A DNA stretch of 64,000 bases. Source: Rossellomorea aquimaris. GTDB lineage: Bacteria > Bacillota > Bacilli > Bacillales > Bacillaceae_B. Position 1 is the stretch's first letter, and each line of letters opens with the position of its first letter. Location of the stretch: positions 868,001 through 932,000 of the forward strand of contig NZ_MINN01000074.1 in the NCBI RefSeq assembly GCF_001877785.1, written 5' to 3'. Both the position numbers and the translations under genes were made by a program. This document shows, in pieces, positions 1 to 7,916 of the stretch. The notes below the pieces were generated by a model, which was given only the letters and a program-made list of their open reading frames with translations, made no database searches and was not told the DNA's origin.

Positions 1-968
1 CCTTTCTTCGCTTCCAAATCCATTAGATTACGTTCAATCATAAAGTGAAAGAATTCTTTTGTTTCCTGTGACAATTCATCATACATTTTTTTACCGTTAT
101 CAATGATGAAGCGGGCATCCCCTTTTGGTGCCGCGTTCCCGGAAGTGAATTTAAACCCTTCATCATAGAATTTCATGGAGCTGATTCCGATCCTGTCAGC
201 TTGTCTCCCTTTTAATTTGTTCACCAGCGGAACCACGTGATTTTTGACACCCTCACGGAACACTTTCACCATTTCCGGTGTATAATCCGTTCTCGTCATA
301 CGATAATAGCCGAGTTCGACAAAGTTTTCATAACCAAGAGTGACAGCTATTTTGTGGCGGACCTTGACAAGATCATCAAAGATACTGTCCAATTCTTCCT
401 GATTCTCTTCAAAGAAACGGACAGATGCCAGCGATGCGTCCTTACGCGTATCTCTGTTTATTGATTGAGTGAAAGGTCCCATCTGAGCAAGTGTTCTTTC
501 TTCCCCTTGAAATGGGATTTTTGCAGAAGCCATTAATTTCGTATACTTGGAAGAGAGTTTATTCTCTTCCTGAAGCAGTGTCACCACTTCTGGTGAGTAG
601 GTTTTGATTTCACTCTCCGCCAGTGAGAATAACTGTTTTCCAAAACGCTTTTCCAGTTCCGGCCGGAAAGAAGAAGTCAGGAGCTCTTTGTAGTAATCTG
701 TGACTAGCCCCTGGAAATCCGGCATGATTTCATCGAAATAATCCTGTTCTGCTTTATAGAAATCATCATTGGTGTCGATCGAATGACGGATATAGCAAAT
801 GTTTTGCATCGTATCGAAATGAAGGCGCAGCTCATTGATTTCATTCATAGCATTTACTTGTTCATCTGCTGCAGCGGCTTGCTTGAAAGTCTTCAATGCC
901 TGGTTTATTCCATCTTTGATTTCCGGCAGATTCGGCCGTTCATATGTATATTGTTCAAATTTCATCAT
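1..968 (-). CDS. M3 family oligoendopeptidase (partial, N-terminal part)
   Basis: Reading the minus strand from the tandem ATG at 968/965 gives an open frame to the window edge (about 322 residues) that begins MMKFEQYTYERPNLPE and resembles the helical N-terminal half of PepF-like M3 oligoendopeptidases of about 560 residues. These are cytoplasmic zinc peptidases that cleave short peptides. The HEXXH zinc motif lies beyond the window, so catalysis cannot be confirmed. A strong Shine-Dalgarno (AAAAGGGGG) sits just upstream of the first ATG. The gene runs in the same direction as mhqR but is separated from it by a strong terminator, so it has its own transcript. Confidence 0.85.
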   Translation of the reverse strand, partial: MMKFEQYTYERPNLPEIKDGINQALKTFKQAAAADEQVNAMNEINELRLHFDTMQNICYIRHSIDTNDDFYKAEQDYFDEIMPDFQGLVTDYYKELLTSSFRPELEKRFGKQLFSLAESEIKTYSPEVVTLLQEENKLSSKYTKLMASAKIPFQGEERTLAQMGPFTQSINRDTRKDASLASVRFFEENQEELDSIFDDLVKVRHKIAVTLGYENFVELGYYRMTRTDYTPEMVKVFREGVKNHVVPLVNKLKGRQADRIGISSMKFYDEGFKFTSGNAAPKGDARFIIDNGKKMYDELSQETKEFFHFMIERNLMDLEAKK

Positions 969-1026
969 AGGTCCCCCTTTTTAAAGTCCATCTATTGTAT
1001 TCGACCTATGCTTCTGTTTTTCCTAC

Positions 1027-1059
1027 AAAAAAAAGAGTCTTCTGAGCAAAAGACTCTTT
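1027..1059 (-). terminator. Rho-independent terminator of mhqR
   Basis: Stem AAAGAGTCTT / AAGACTCTTT with an 8-nt loop, followed on the minus strand by eight T residues. It lies directly after the MarR gene. Confidence 0.85.
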
Positions 1060-1066
1060 ACATCTG

Positions 1067-1525
1067 TCAATATGATAGATTTTTGATCGAAAGACCCAGC
1101 TTTTTGACCAGTTCGATTACCTCACTCTTTTCTTCGGAAGTAAGAGCCGACATCAATTCATGGATCCTCATTTCATGATTTGGGAAGATCGTATCGATCA
1201 GACTCTGGCCAGCATCCGTAATCTGGGCATAAGTCACACGCCGGTCTTTCGGACATGCCACACGTTTAAGCAGCCCTTTTTTCTCTAATTTATCCACCAC
1301 ATATGTGATGCTTCCGGAGGCCAGCAGGATTTTACCGCCTATTTGCTGCAGCGGCTGATCCCCTTTATGATAGAGGAGTTCCAAAACAGCAAATTCAGTG
1401 GGATTCAAACCATTTTCTTGAATATTCTTATTAATCTCTTCATTTAATGCTTTAAATGCACGGGAGAGAACGATAAAAAGTTTTAATGATTGTTTTGTAT
1501 CTTGGTTTTCACTCATGGTTTTCAT
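1067..1525 (-). CDS. mhqR: MarR-family repressor, MhqR-like
   Basis: 152-residue winged-helix regulator. Residues about 40-105 carry the MarR DNA-binding fold, including PTEFAVLELLYHKGDQPLQ, the recognition segment SGSITYVVDKLEKKGLL and the wing DRRVTYAQIT. This matches my recollection of B. subtilis MhqR (YkvE), which represses quinone and catechol detoxification genes. Location close to spo0E and the mtn genes also fits B. subtilis. A monocistronic gene with its own sigma-A promoter and terminator. The target genes (mhq dioxygenases, azoreductase) are not in the window, so regulation of quinone stress is inferred from homology only. Confidence 0.8.
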   Translation of the reverse strand: MKTMSENQDTKQSLKLFIVLSRAFKALNEEINKNIQENGLNPTEFAVLELLYHKGDQPLQQIGGKILLASGSITYVVDKLEKKGLLKRVACPKDRRVTYAQITDAGQSLIDTIFPNHEMRIHELMSALTSEEKSEVIELVKKLGLSIKNLSY

Positions 1526-1555
1526 TCCTTTTAACTAATATCTCAGTTTCAAAAT

Positions 1556-1584
1556 ATTATACTAGAAATTAGTGGATAAGTCAA
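1556..1584 (-). promoter_or_regulatory. Sigma-A promoter of mhqR with possible operator
   Basis: On the minus strand TTGACT (1584-1579), a 17-bp spacer and TATAAT (1561-1556). An imperfect inverted repeat TAATAT...ATATTA (1535-1558) overlaps the -10 and start site and would suit autoregulation by a MarR dimer; the operator part is inference. Confidence 0.75.
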
Positions 1585-1593
1585 TCTCTTTAA

Positions 1594-1641
1594 GAAAGCA
1601 GAAACCCCCCGTATCAGTAATAAGCCGATTCGGAGGGTTTC
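1594..1641 (-). terminator. Terminator of spo0E
   Basis: Stem GAAACCCCCCG / CGGAGGGTTTC with a 19-nt loop, then TGCTTTCTT on the minus strand. It is placed between spo0E and the mhqR promoter. Confidence 0.7.
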
Positions 1642-1730
1642 ATATGGAGATTAGTTATAAGATGAATTTTTCTTAGGCAGTGGTCATTCTGAGAGGTTCT
1701 TATCTTAAAAAGGCTTCATTAAGGGGGAAA

Positions 1731-1970
1731 TTAAGATGCTGTTTTTTTGAGTAATGTTTTGATTGCCTGACTGAATTCATACGGTACTTCCTGAAAGTTA
1801 TAAGTGCGTTTATTACAATTTTGATATTGGTTCAATAGATCATCCAATTGCTGGCTGCACTCTATTGTTTCCTGTGCCCCCAACCCCATGTTTTCTCCAA
1901 GTGAAATCATTTCAGCACGCTTTTGATTAATTTTTACAAGTAACCACTTCTTTTTAAGATATTGACCCAT
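1731..1970 (-). CDS. spo0E: Spo0E-family aspartyl-phosphate phosphatase
   Basis: 79 residues, the usual size of the family. The diagnostic SQELD signature appears as CSQQLDDLLNQYQ near residue 40, preceded by the basic KRAEMISLGENMGLGAQET helix. Spo0E proteins dephosphorylate Spo0A~P and so delay sporulation. Position next to the mtn genes and mhqR is the B. subtilis spo0E neighbourhood, so the symbol is likely right, although paralogues (YisI, YnzD) share the motif. Start at 1970 follows AAGGAG with about 10-nt spacing. A promoter and a Spo0A-type box lie 140-225 bp upstream. Confidence 0.8.
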   Translation of the reverse strand: MGQYLKKKWLLVKINQKRAEMISLGENMGLGAQETIECSQQLDDLLNQYQNCNKRTYNFQEVPYEFSQAIKTLLKKTAS

Positions 1971-2117
1971 TTCGTACTAACTCCTTTTTGTTTTGTGACT
2001 GTCAGGCTGGAAAATACAACAGACCTGCATATGGTACGCAGTCGATAGCCCGGCAGCAGATTGTTCAATTCCCTGTGATTCTACTAGCGACTCTATTAAT
2101 AAAAACGTTACTCAGTT

Positions 2118-2146
2118 AGTATCGCAACTATTTGCAGAAAAGTAAA
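2118..2146 (-). promoter_or_regulatory. Candidate sigma-A promoter of spo0E
   Basis: Minus strand TTTACT (2146-2141), 17-bp spacer, GATACT (2123-2118). It would give a leader of about 140 nt before the spo0E ATG. Confidence 0.45.
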
Positions 2147-2189
2147 TAGATTCGCAAAACAAGACAAAATGACTAGTAATGTCCGTTTT

Positions 2190-2196
2190 TTCGACA
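2190..2196. promoter_or_regulatory. Spo0A-type box upstream of spo0E
   Basis: TTCGACA on the plus strand (TGTCGAA on the minus), an exact match to the known 0A-box consensus, 44 bp upstream of the spo0E -35. A single heptamer can occur by chance. Confidence 0.3.
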
Positions 2197-2219
2197 AATA
2201 TCTAGAAGCCGGTAACAGG

Positions 2220-2720
2220 TCATTTCTGAATTTCCTTACCCATAATGATATATTCATACGGCGTATTCGGAAAGAATCCACCGCTTATTTCTTTCCACTT
2301 CAACTTTTTATAAAAAAGGCGGGCTCCTGCGTTATCTTTCCGGACTGTCAGCAGCGCTCTGGATTCTTTTCTGTTATCAATTAATTGTTTAGTTAATGAC
2401 ATGGCGATGCCTGCCCGCCTGAATTGTGGATGTACCCCTAATTCGGCAAGTTCCATGCAGTCTTTCAGCCATATCTTCTCTTTCTTTAGGTGCATGGCAA
2501 GCAAGTCATGATAGTACTGGCCTGCCCGTGAGCTGTAGCCGTAAATGAACCCCGCCAGTTTGCTCCCTTCGACTGCGAAATACCCTTCAAAGCCGGGGTA
2601 CTCCAGATGTCTTCTGATTTGTTTCTGCATTTCCAGTGGATCTGTACCGTGGAGAATCCGGTATAGGTTGAGCATGTCAAGGAAATAACTGCTGTTTATC
2701 GTAATAGGTACCAGCTTCAT
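2220..2720 (-). CDS. GNAT-family N-acetyltransferase
   Basis: 166 residues when started at the ATG at 2720, which has GGAAGGGG seven bases upstream; an upstream in-frame start at 2744 lacks a better site. The acetyl-CoA binding motif A is visible as ELGVHPQFRRAGIAMSL (about residues 103-119), followed by a motif-B-like segment NAGARLFYKKLKWKE. The substrate is unknown. It sits between spo0E and mtnD, convergent with neither, and has no visible operon partner. Confidence 0.75.
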   Translation of the reverse strand: MKLVPITINSSYFLDMLNLYRILHGTDPLEMQKQIRRHLEYPGFEGYFAVEGSKLAGFIYGYSSRAGQYYHDLLAMHLKKEKIWLKDCMELAELGVHPQFRRAGIAMSLTKQLIDNRKESRALLTVRKDNAGARLFYKKLKWKEISGGFFPNTPYEYIIMGKEIQK

Positions 2721-2808
2721 CCATACACCCCTTCCGCAAAACAAAGAATTACATTAACTTATGCAGTGTGGTTATACATCATACTTATTCATTTCAACCT
2801 GACGTTAC

Positions 2809-2847
2809 AAAATAAAGGAGGAAAAGCCCATGCTTTCCCTCCTTTTT
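2809..2847 (-). terminator. Terminator of the mtnW-mtnB-mtnD operon
   Basis: Stem GGAGGGAAAGC / GGCTTTTCCTCC around ATG, followed by TTTATTTT on the minus strand, four bases after the mtnD stop. Confidence 0.85.
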
Positions 2848-2850
2848 CGT

Positions 2851-3363
2851 TTAATAAATCGGTACCCATCCTTCTTGTGTGACAAAAATACGGATGGCCA
2901 CCACTTGTTTATCTTCACTTAATGTAAAATAGTGCCGGATATTTTCGGGTACGGAAATCAAGTCACCCGGATTGAGATGAACTTCGAAGAATTTTCCGTC
3001 TTTTCCTTGAATGATGAAAACACCATGCCCGCTTACGATGAAGCGGACTTCATCGTCCGTATGATGATGCTCCTGCTGAAAATTTTTAAGGAGCTGCTCA
3101 AGATTTGGTGTAGCAGGCGACAAGGTAATGACGTCCCATGCCTGGTAACCCCTTCTAGAAGAGATATCTTCTATTTCTTCCCTGAACGCTTCGATAATGC
3201 TCTCCTTTTCGGAATCTGACAGCTCGAATTTTTCACGCAGGCTGGTATCCAGCTTTGATAGAGACCAACTCTCATAGATTACCCCCTGGTTTTGCAGAAA
3301 TGAAACAACCTCTTCCTGATTTTCTATTGTTTCTTCCGATTCCTGTATCTTGATTGTCGTCAT
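2851..3363 (-). CDS. mtnD: Acireductone dioxygenase
   Basis: 170-residue cupin enzyme that oxidises 1,2-dihydroxy-5-methylthiopentene to 2-keto-4-methylthiobutyrate and formate (Fe form), the last ring-opening step of methionine salvage. The metal site is visible: HHHTDDEVRFIVSGHGVF supplies the HxH...E ligands and HLNPGDLISVPENIRHYFTL supplies the last His. The ATG at 3363 follows AGGAGGAAAGG. It is the last gene of mtnW-mtnB-mtnD, 13 bp after mtnB, and is followed by a strong terminator. Length agrees with B. subtilis MtnD. Confidence 0.92.
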   Translation of the reverse strand: MTTIKIQESEETIENQEEVVSFLQNQGVIYESWSLSKLDTSLREKFELSDSEKESIIEAFREEIEDISSRRGYQAWDVITLSPATPNLEQLLKNFQQEHHHTDDEVRFIVSGHGVFIIQGKDGKFFEVHLNPGDLISVPENIRHYFTLSEDKQVVAIRIFVTQEGWVPIY

Positions 3364-3376
3364 AGTGCCTTTCCTC

Positions 3377-4012
3377 CTAAATAGTCTGTGAAATATTTTT
3401 CAAAGACAATAATGATATGTGATATTGAAACAAAAATTCGCATGCTTCCAGGAGCTTTTTAGCCTCAAAAGCATTCCGGCCCCACACCGTGATTCCATGA
3501 TTACGGATCAGCACGGCCCCTTTTTCTTCCGTGGCATAAACGGAGAATTCTTCTGTCAATCGGGGGATATGTGCGTGATTATGAATGATCGGGATGATCA
3601 GTGAGGCATCCTCTTCCCATTTATCAAATGCTTTAATCAATTCCTGGTTCCTGAAAGTAATTTCCCCTCTGTCTCCATACAGCTCACTCACTACATTATT
3701 AGGAACTGTATGAACATGAAGGCTGCAGCCTGCCTGACTATTCCGGAATACCCTGCTGTGAAGGAGTGTTTCGGCAGAAGGCCGCAAATTGGTTTCTTCC
3801 ATTGCTTCACCATTTTCATCTACAAGCAAAAAGTCTTCATCTGTCTGCTTCCTCTTATCTTTTCCGCTTGCTGTAACCAGGAAAGACGCCGGCGAAGAAC
3901 TTACCCTGATGGCAAGATTCCCGCTCGTCCCCATGAACCAATCTCGTTCGGCAAGCTCTTTTTTCACTTGTGCAAGCTCTTCCCATTCGGCTTTATATTC
4001 ATTTTTTCCCAC
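3377..4012 (-). CDS. mtnB: Methylthioribulose-1-phosphate dehydratase
   Basis: Class II aldolase/adducin-fold enzyme converting methylthioribulose 1-phosphate to 2,3-diketomethylthiopentyl 1-phosphate. The zinc-binding HxH is seen in [17 protein letters not shown] and the third His in [12 protein letters not shown]. An ATG at 4096 gives a longer frame, but I place the start at the GTG at 4012 ([10 protein letters not shown]), preceded by GGGGAGG and giving 211 residues, the normal family size. This start overlaps the end of mtnW by 14 bp. There is therefore no space for mtnX, which separates these genes in B. subtilis. Confidence 0.9.
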   Translation of the reverse strand: MGKNEYKAEWEELAQVKKELAERDWFMGTSGNLAIRVSSSPASFLVTASGKDKRKQTDEDFLLVDENGEAMEETNLRPSAETLLHSRVFRNSQAGCSLHVHTVPNNVVSELYGDRGEITFRNQELIKAFDKWEEDASLIIPIIHNHAHIPRLTEEFSVYATEEKGAVLIRNHGITVWGRNAFEAKKLLEACEFLFQYHISLLSLKNISQTI

Positions 4013-5213
4013 TGACTGCAGCCTCCCCTCCCCATAACTTGAGGGCTTCATCCAGCTCTGCATGACCAGCCGCTGCTTCAGCAAGCGGAGTTCCATTCAA
4101 TACAGCCTCAATTGCCTGCAGGAAGGCCTTCCCTCCACCTTCAGCACCGTCCGGATGGCCATGCACCCCTCCGCCGGCATTTATGACACACTCATGACCG
4201 AAGTCAGCAATCAACCGAGGCACCAGCCCTGGATGAATCCCTGCGGAAGGAACCGGGAATGTTTTATTGAATACATCCGGTGTTATCAATTCGTCCCTGA
4301 TCTTCAATACTTGTTCCTTGTCCAGTGCCACACTTCCATATGGCGAGGGGAATAAAGATAAATCTGCTCCGGCCATCCTCAGAAATTTACCAAGCCACAA
4401 AGAATAACTCACCCCGTAATGAGGGGAAGCAGCCGATGCACCTGCAAAGGACGGATGGGCCATGATAGGGAGGCCGATTTCTTCATCTTCCCTTAACTCC
4501 TGCAGCACATCCAGACCATATGTAAACACATTGAATAATATAGCGTCCGCCCCAAGTTCCCTTGCCCTTTTCGCTTTTTCCTTTAACCTTGCTGTCCTTC
4601 CGGATAAATTGACTGCATAAAGAGTGCGTTTCCCAGTCTCTTCGAAGACTTCTCGCAGAACATTGGTTCCAGTCCTGATCCTCTCTTCAAAAGGTGTCAA
4701 TTCATTATCGAACAGGATTTCATCATCCTTGACCAGATCCACTCCCCCGAGCGCCTGTGCCCTGAGTTGTGACTGCAAATAAGTCAGATCCCTTCCGATC
4801 ACCCCTTTGAAAATGCTCATTAAAAGAGGTCTGTCAAAGACATTCACTTTCTCCCTGATTCCTTCCAACCCGAATCTTGGCCCGGGATATTCCTTCTTTA
4901 AATCATCGGAAAACTCTATGTCTATCAGTTTCACACGGCCATCAAGAGAAAGTTTGCCAAAGACGGTCGTTAGGATGGCCGGTATATCATTCGAATAGTT
5001 CCCGGAAGGATATGCAATCCTAACTTCCGCTGTATCTCTTCCCTTTTCTTTGACTTCCACAACCATGCCTTTATACTTTCTTAATTGTTCCTGCTCCAGC
5101 AGGGGAAGATCTGTCCATGAACCGACCGTCAGTCCAAGTGCGATACCTTCCGCTTTCTTCTCGAATGTACCGCTCTTTCCGGTCAAAATATATGTTGCAA
5201 TCACTTCGCTCAT
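3999..5213 (-). CDS. mtnW: 2,3-diketo-5-methylthiopentyl-1-phosphate enolase (RuBisCO-like)
   Basis: 404-residue RuBisCO-like protein, family length about 410. It enolises 2,3-diketo-5-methylthiopentyl 1-phosphate in methionine salvage. The metal-binding carbamylated lysine segment is [15 protein letters not shown] (about residues 155-170), and the phosphate-binding glycine-rich segment is [18 protein letters not shown] near residue 355. Start at 5213 follows GGAGG. First gene of the mtnW-mtnB-mtnD operon; expression is under a SAM riboswitch located 92-194 bp upstream, so it should be on when S-adenosylmethionine is low. Confidence 0.93.
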   Translation of the reverse strand: MSEVIATYILTGKSGTFEKKAEGIALGLTVGSWTDLPLLEQEQLRKYKGMVVEVKEKGRDTAEVRIAYPSGNYSNDIPAILTTVFGKLSLDGRVKLIDIEFSDDLKKEYPGPRFGLEGIREKVNVFDRPLLMSIFKGVIGRDLTYLQSQLRAQALGGVDLVKDDEILFDNELTPFEERIRTGTNVLREVFEETGKRTLYAVNLSGRTARLKEKAKRARELGADAILFNVFTYGLDVLQELREDEEIGLPIMAHPSFAGASAASPHYGVSYSLWLGKFLRMAGADLSLFPSPYGSVALDKEQVLKIRDELITPDVFNKTFPVPSAGIHPGLVPRLIADFGHECVINAGGGVHGHPDGAEGGGKAFLQAIEAVLNGTPLAEAAAGHAELDEALKLWGGEAAVSGKK

Positions 5214-5260
5214 TCACGCTGCCTCCGATCATGTATGTTCTTTTAAAGCACCTTTTCAAC

Positions 5261-5290
5261 AAAAAAACCCCTTCGATAAGAAGAGGTTTT
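5261..5290 (-). terminator. Intrinsic terminator of the mtnW S-box leader
   Basis: AAAACCTCTTC / GAAGGGGTTTTTTT hairpin on the minus strand immediately 3' of the SAM aptamer and 5' of mtnW. Confidence 0.85.
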
Positions 5291-5304
5291 ATACATTACT
5301 CTGT

Positions 5305-5407
5305 CTTATCTCTCAGCAAAAATACTGCTGCAAGAATTAGCACCGTGCTTGTTAAAAGTCGGTTGCCGGGCTTCATAGGGCTGGTCCCTCCGCCTGCTCT
5401 TGATAAG
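5305..5407 (-). promoter_or_regulatory. SAM-I (S-box) riboswitch of mtnW-mtnB-mtnD
   Basis: The minus strand carries the S-box signature in order: CTTATCAAGAG, GGAGGGACCAGCCC, ATGAAGCCCGGCAACC, GGTGCTAATTC and GAGAGATAAG closing P1. A terminator hairpin follows. Binding of SAM should favour termination and switch the methionine salvage operon off. Confidence 0.95.
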
Positions 5408-5442
5408 AAAAATCATTTGCTATTAAATTTAATTTCAGTTGG

Positions 5443-5471
5443 ATTATGGCATCATTTTTCATTTCTGTCAA
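5443..5471 (-). promoter_or_regulatory. Sigma-A promoter of the mtnW leader, overlapping the end of mtnE
   Basis: Minus strand TTGACA (5471-5466), 17-bp spacer, CATAAT (5448-5443). The -35 lies inside the last codons of mtnE (stop at 5452), so the unit can be transcribed separately from mtnE. Confidence 0.75.
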
Positions 5472-6651
5472 TCTTTTTATCGAATAATTTTAAATTTTCA
5501 ATTCTCTTCACAGCTTCTCCCAGGCGTGCTTCACTGGTCAATAAACCTGCTCGCACATAGCCTTCTCCATATTCACCAAATCCCACTCCGGGTGCAACTG
5601 CCACATTGACTTCTTCGAGAAGATAGTCTGAGAATTCCTCAGATGTGAAACCTTCCGGCACCTTCAGCCAGGCAAAGAAAGAACCAGCCGGTGCCTTTAC
5701 ATCCCACCCGATTCCCCTCAGTCCGTTTATGAATGTCTTCCTTCTGGATTCATAGGCAGCCACCAGTTCTTCCACACATCCCTGAGAACCGAGCAAAGCC
5801 TCCACGGCCGCCTCCTGCACTGCTCCGAAAAGACTTACATACATATGATCCTGGAGGATATTGATACTGTCGATCACACTCTTGTTCCCGACAGCAAAGC
5901 CCACTCTCCAGCCTGCCATATTATACGTTTTTGAGAGTGTGTATATTTCGATGCCCGTGTCTTTTGCTCCGTCCGCTTCCAGGAAGCTGATTGGCTTTTT
6001 CCCATCGAATCCGATGGCACCATATGCAAAATCATGAACGACACATATCCCGTGTTTCTTCGCTAGAGCTGTCGTTTCTTCAAAGAATGGTTTGTCGGCC
6101 ACAGCTCCGGTCGGATTATTGGGATAGTTCAAAAACATGAGCTTGGCTTTTTCCCTTTCCTCCATTGGAATCTTGCCATACTGGGGAAGAAAATGATTTT
6201 CTTCTTTGAGGGGCATCTTCACCATCCTTGCTTCTGCAAGGGATACACCGGATAGATAATCGGGATATCCCGGGTCTGGTACCAACACCGTATCGCCGGG
6301 ATTCAAAAGGCATTGAGGCAGTTCAACCAATCCTGCCTTTCCCCCGAATAAAACGGCCACCTCTTCGTGCGGATTGATATCCACGCCATACTCCCGCTTA
6401 TAAAATACCGATATGGCTTCCTTGAATGAATCTAACCCCCTGAAAGGGGAATATTTGTGGTTGCCTGGCGAGTTAACCGCCTTAACCATCGCATCCACGA
6501 TATGCCGGGGTGTCGGCTGATCTGGATTTCCCTGCCCCAAATTGATCACATCGTGCCCCTGTTTCAACACTTCCTGGACTTTTCCAGTAAGTGTTGCGAA
6601 AAACTGCTGCGGCAGTGAGTTGATTCTTTCTGCTTTTTTAAAGGTTGTCAT
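5452..6651 (-). CDS. mtnE: Methionine-salvage aminotransferase MtnE
   Basis: Class I pyridoxal-phosphate aminotransferase, 399 residues from the ATG at 6651 (AGAAGGTG upstream); an earlier in-frame ATG at 6693 has no ribosome site. It transaminates 2-keto-4-methylthiobutyrate to methionine, the final step of the pathway. The Schiff-base lysine is in EIYTLSKTYNMAGWRVGFA, and NLGQGNPDQPTPRHI and FLNYPNNPTGAV are typical class I motifs. The promoter of mtnW lies in its 3' end. It is divergent from mtnU, which likely supplies the deamidation that drives glutamine-dependent transamination. Confidence 0.9.
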   Translation of the reverse strand: MTTFKKAERINSLPQQFFATLTGKVQEVLKQGHDVINLGQGNPDQPTPRHIVDAMVKAVNSPGNHKYSPFRGLDSFKEAISVFYKREYGVDINPHEEVAVLFGGKAGLVELPQCLLNPGDTVLVPDPGYPDYLSGVSLAEARMVKMPLKEENHFLPQYGKIPMEEREKAKLMFLNYPNNPTGAVADKPFFEETTALAKKHGICVVHDFAYGAIGFDGKKPISFLEADGAKDTGIEIYTLSKTYNMAGWRVGFAVGNKSVIDSINILQDHMYVSLFGAVQEAAVEALLGSQGCVEELVAAYESRRKTFINGLRGIGWDVKAPAGSFFAWLKVPEGFTSEEFSDYLLEEVNVAVAPGVGFGEYGEGYVRAGLLTSEARLGEAVKRIENLKLFDKKIDRNEK

Positions 6652-6706
6652 CTTTTCACCTTCTGAACTTTTTAGAAAATTATTTACTTTCAAATTCTAG
6701 TCACAA

Positions 6707-6735
6707 ATGATATAACGTAAAGTAATGATTGTAAA
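6707..6735 (-). promoter_or_regulatory. Sigma-A promoter of mtnE
   Basis: Minus strand TTTACA (6735-6730), 17-bp spacer, TATCAT (6712-6707), in the mtnE/mtnU divergent gap. No S-box aptamer is visible between it and mtnE. Confidence 0.6.
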
Positions 6736-6764
6736 GTGAAAATTTTTAAAAATGAGGTGTTACT

Positions 6765-7547
6765 TTGGGTATGAAGATTGGACTGGCACAAATGGATATC
6801 TCATTTGGCCGCCCTGATGAAAATAAAAAACAGGTTCAGAAGTGGGTAGAGAAAGCGGATGAGGCAGGGTGCGATATTGTGGTCTTCCCTGAATTGTGGA
6901 CGACCGGTTATGACTTAACAAGAATCAGTGAAATCGCGGATGAAGATGCTAAAGATATTTCCGGATTCCTTTCAGAACTTTCTTCTAAGTATTCGATTCA
7001 TATCATCGGAGGCTCTATTGCCAAGAAAACCGAAGATGGTGTTTCAAACACTCTCCTCGTTGCCGAAAACAGCGGAAACATCATTAAAGAGTACGATAAA
7101 CTCCATCTGTTCAAGCTGATGGATGAGCACCATTATCTTCTTCCGGGCAAGGAAGACGGCCTGTTCACACTAATGGATACGGTGATGGCCGGCATGATCT
7201 GCTATGACATCCGATTCCCCGAATGGTTCAGGAGACATGTAGTCGAAGGGGCAAAGGCCGTCTTCGTGGTGGCCCAGTGGCCTGCCGAAAGAATTTCGCA
7301 CTGGAAGACCCTTTTAACGGCACGGGCCATTGAAAATCAATGCTTCGTCATTGCATGCAACCGCACAGGAAGCGATCCAAAGAACGAATTCGGAGGTCAT
7401 TCGCTGATCATCAATCCCTGGGGGGACATCATAGCGGAAGGAACCCTCGAAGAGGAGTTAATCACAGCAGATATCGACTTGAATGAAGCAGCTGAAGTAA
7501 GGAAGAAGATCCCGATCTTTCAAGACCGGCGGCCGGAATTTTATTAA
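6765..7547 (+). CDS. mtnU: Nitrilase-superfamily omega-amidase MtnU
   Basis: 260-residue carbon-nitrogen hydrolase. The Glu-Lys-Cys catalytic triad is visible in VVFPELWTTGYD, EYDKLHLF and AGMICYDIRFPEW. Related bacterial enzymes located with mtnE hydrolyse 2-oxoglutaramate, the by-product of glutamine transamination; the assignment of that substrate here is by context and homology. I prefer the TTG at 6765, seven bases from the GGAGG-like site GAGGTG, over the ATG at 6771, which is too far away. Divergent from mtnE. Confidence 0.85.
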   Translation: MGMKIGLAQMDISFGRPDENKKQVQKWVEKADEAGCDIVVFPELWTTGYDLTRISEIADEDAKDISGFLSELSSKYSIHIIGGSIAKKTEDGVSNTLLVAENSGNIIKEYDKLHLFKLMDEHHYLLPGKEDGLFTLMDTVMAGMICYDIRFPEWFRRHVVEGAKAVFVVAQWPAERISHWKTLLTARAIENQCFVIACNRTGSDPKNEFGGHSLIINPWGDIIAEGTLEEELITADIDLNEAAEVRKKIPIFQDRRPEFY

Positions 7548-7570
7548 AATAAAATTTTCCCAAAAAGTTA

Positions 7571-7600
7571 TTGACTCAGTATTTCAAATAATGATACTAT
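7571..7600 (+). promoter_or_regulatory. Sigma-A promoter of mtnK-mtnA
   Basis: TTGACT (7571-7576), 18-bp spacer, TACTAT (7595-7600), about 50 bp before the S-box aptamer. Confidence 0.75.
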
Positions 7601-7655
7601 TCAAACCACAAAGCATTACAACCTGAGATGCAACCGCAATGCAACTGAATAACTC

Positions 7656-7802
7656 TTATCAAGAGCTGGCTGAGGGATTTGGCCCTGTGAAGCCCAGCAA
7701 CCGACCGTAATACCGTTGTGAGACGGGGCGCTGTATGCGCCGGATGATTCCATAAGGCACGGTGCTAATTCCAACAGAAAGGATACCTTTCTGAGAGATA
7801 AG
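7656..7802 (+). promoter_or_regulatory. SAM-I (S-box) riboswitch of mtnK-mtnA
   Basis: CTTATCAAGAG opens P1, followed by GCTGAGGGATTTGGCCC, TGTGAAGCCCAGCAACC, GGTGCTAATTCC and the closing GAGAGATAAG. The P3 arm is longer than in the mtnW copy. An intrinsic terminator follows. Confidence 0.95.
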
Positions 7803-7824
7803 AGGCGAATAAGATTCGTTCTTT

Positions 7825-7857
7825 AAGCCTCTTTCCCAAAATGAAAGAGGCTTTTTT
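7825..7857 (+). terminator. Intrinsic terminator of the mtnK S-box leader
   Basis: AAGCCTCTTTC / GAAAGAGGCTTTTTT hairpin. The segment AGAGGC just after the aptamer could pair alternatively with GCCTCT to form an antiterminator. Confidence 0.85.
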
Positions 7858-7916
7858 CAATGCAGAAAATAAGCCTCCTGAATTACAGAAAAGAAAAAGA
7901 TCAAGGAGGAAACATC

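Noticed and set aside
237-464. 75-residue plus-strand ORF at the left edge
   Set aside because: It lies antisense to the M3 oligopeptidase gene, which has a strong ribosome site and family-like sequence; the plus frame has neither.
4013-4096. Longer mtnB start at the ATG at 4096
   Set aside because: It would overlap mtnW by about 100 bp, adds a non-homologous leader and lacks a ribosome site; the GTG at 4012 fits family length.
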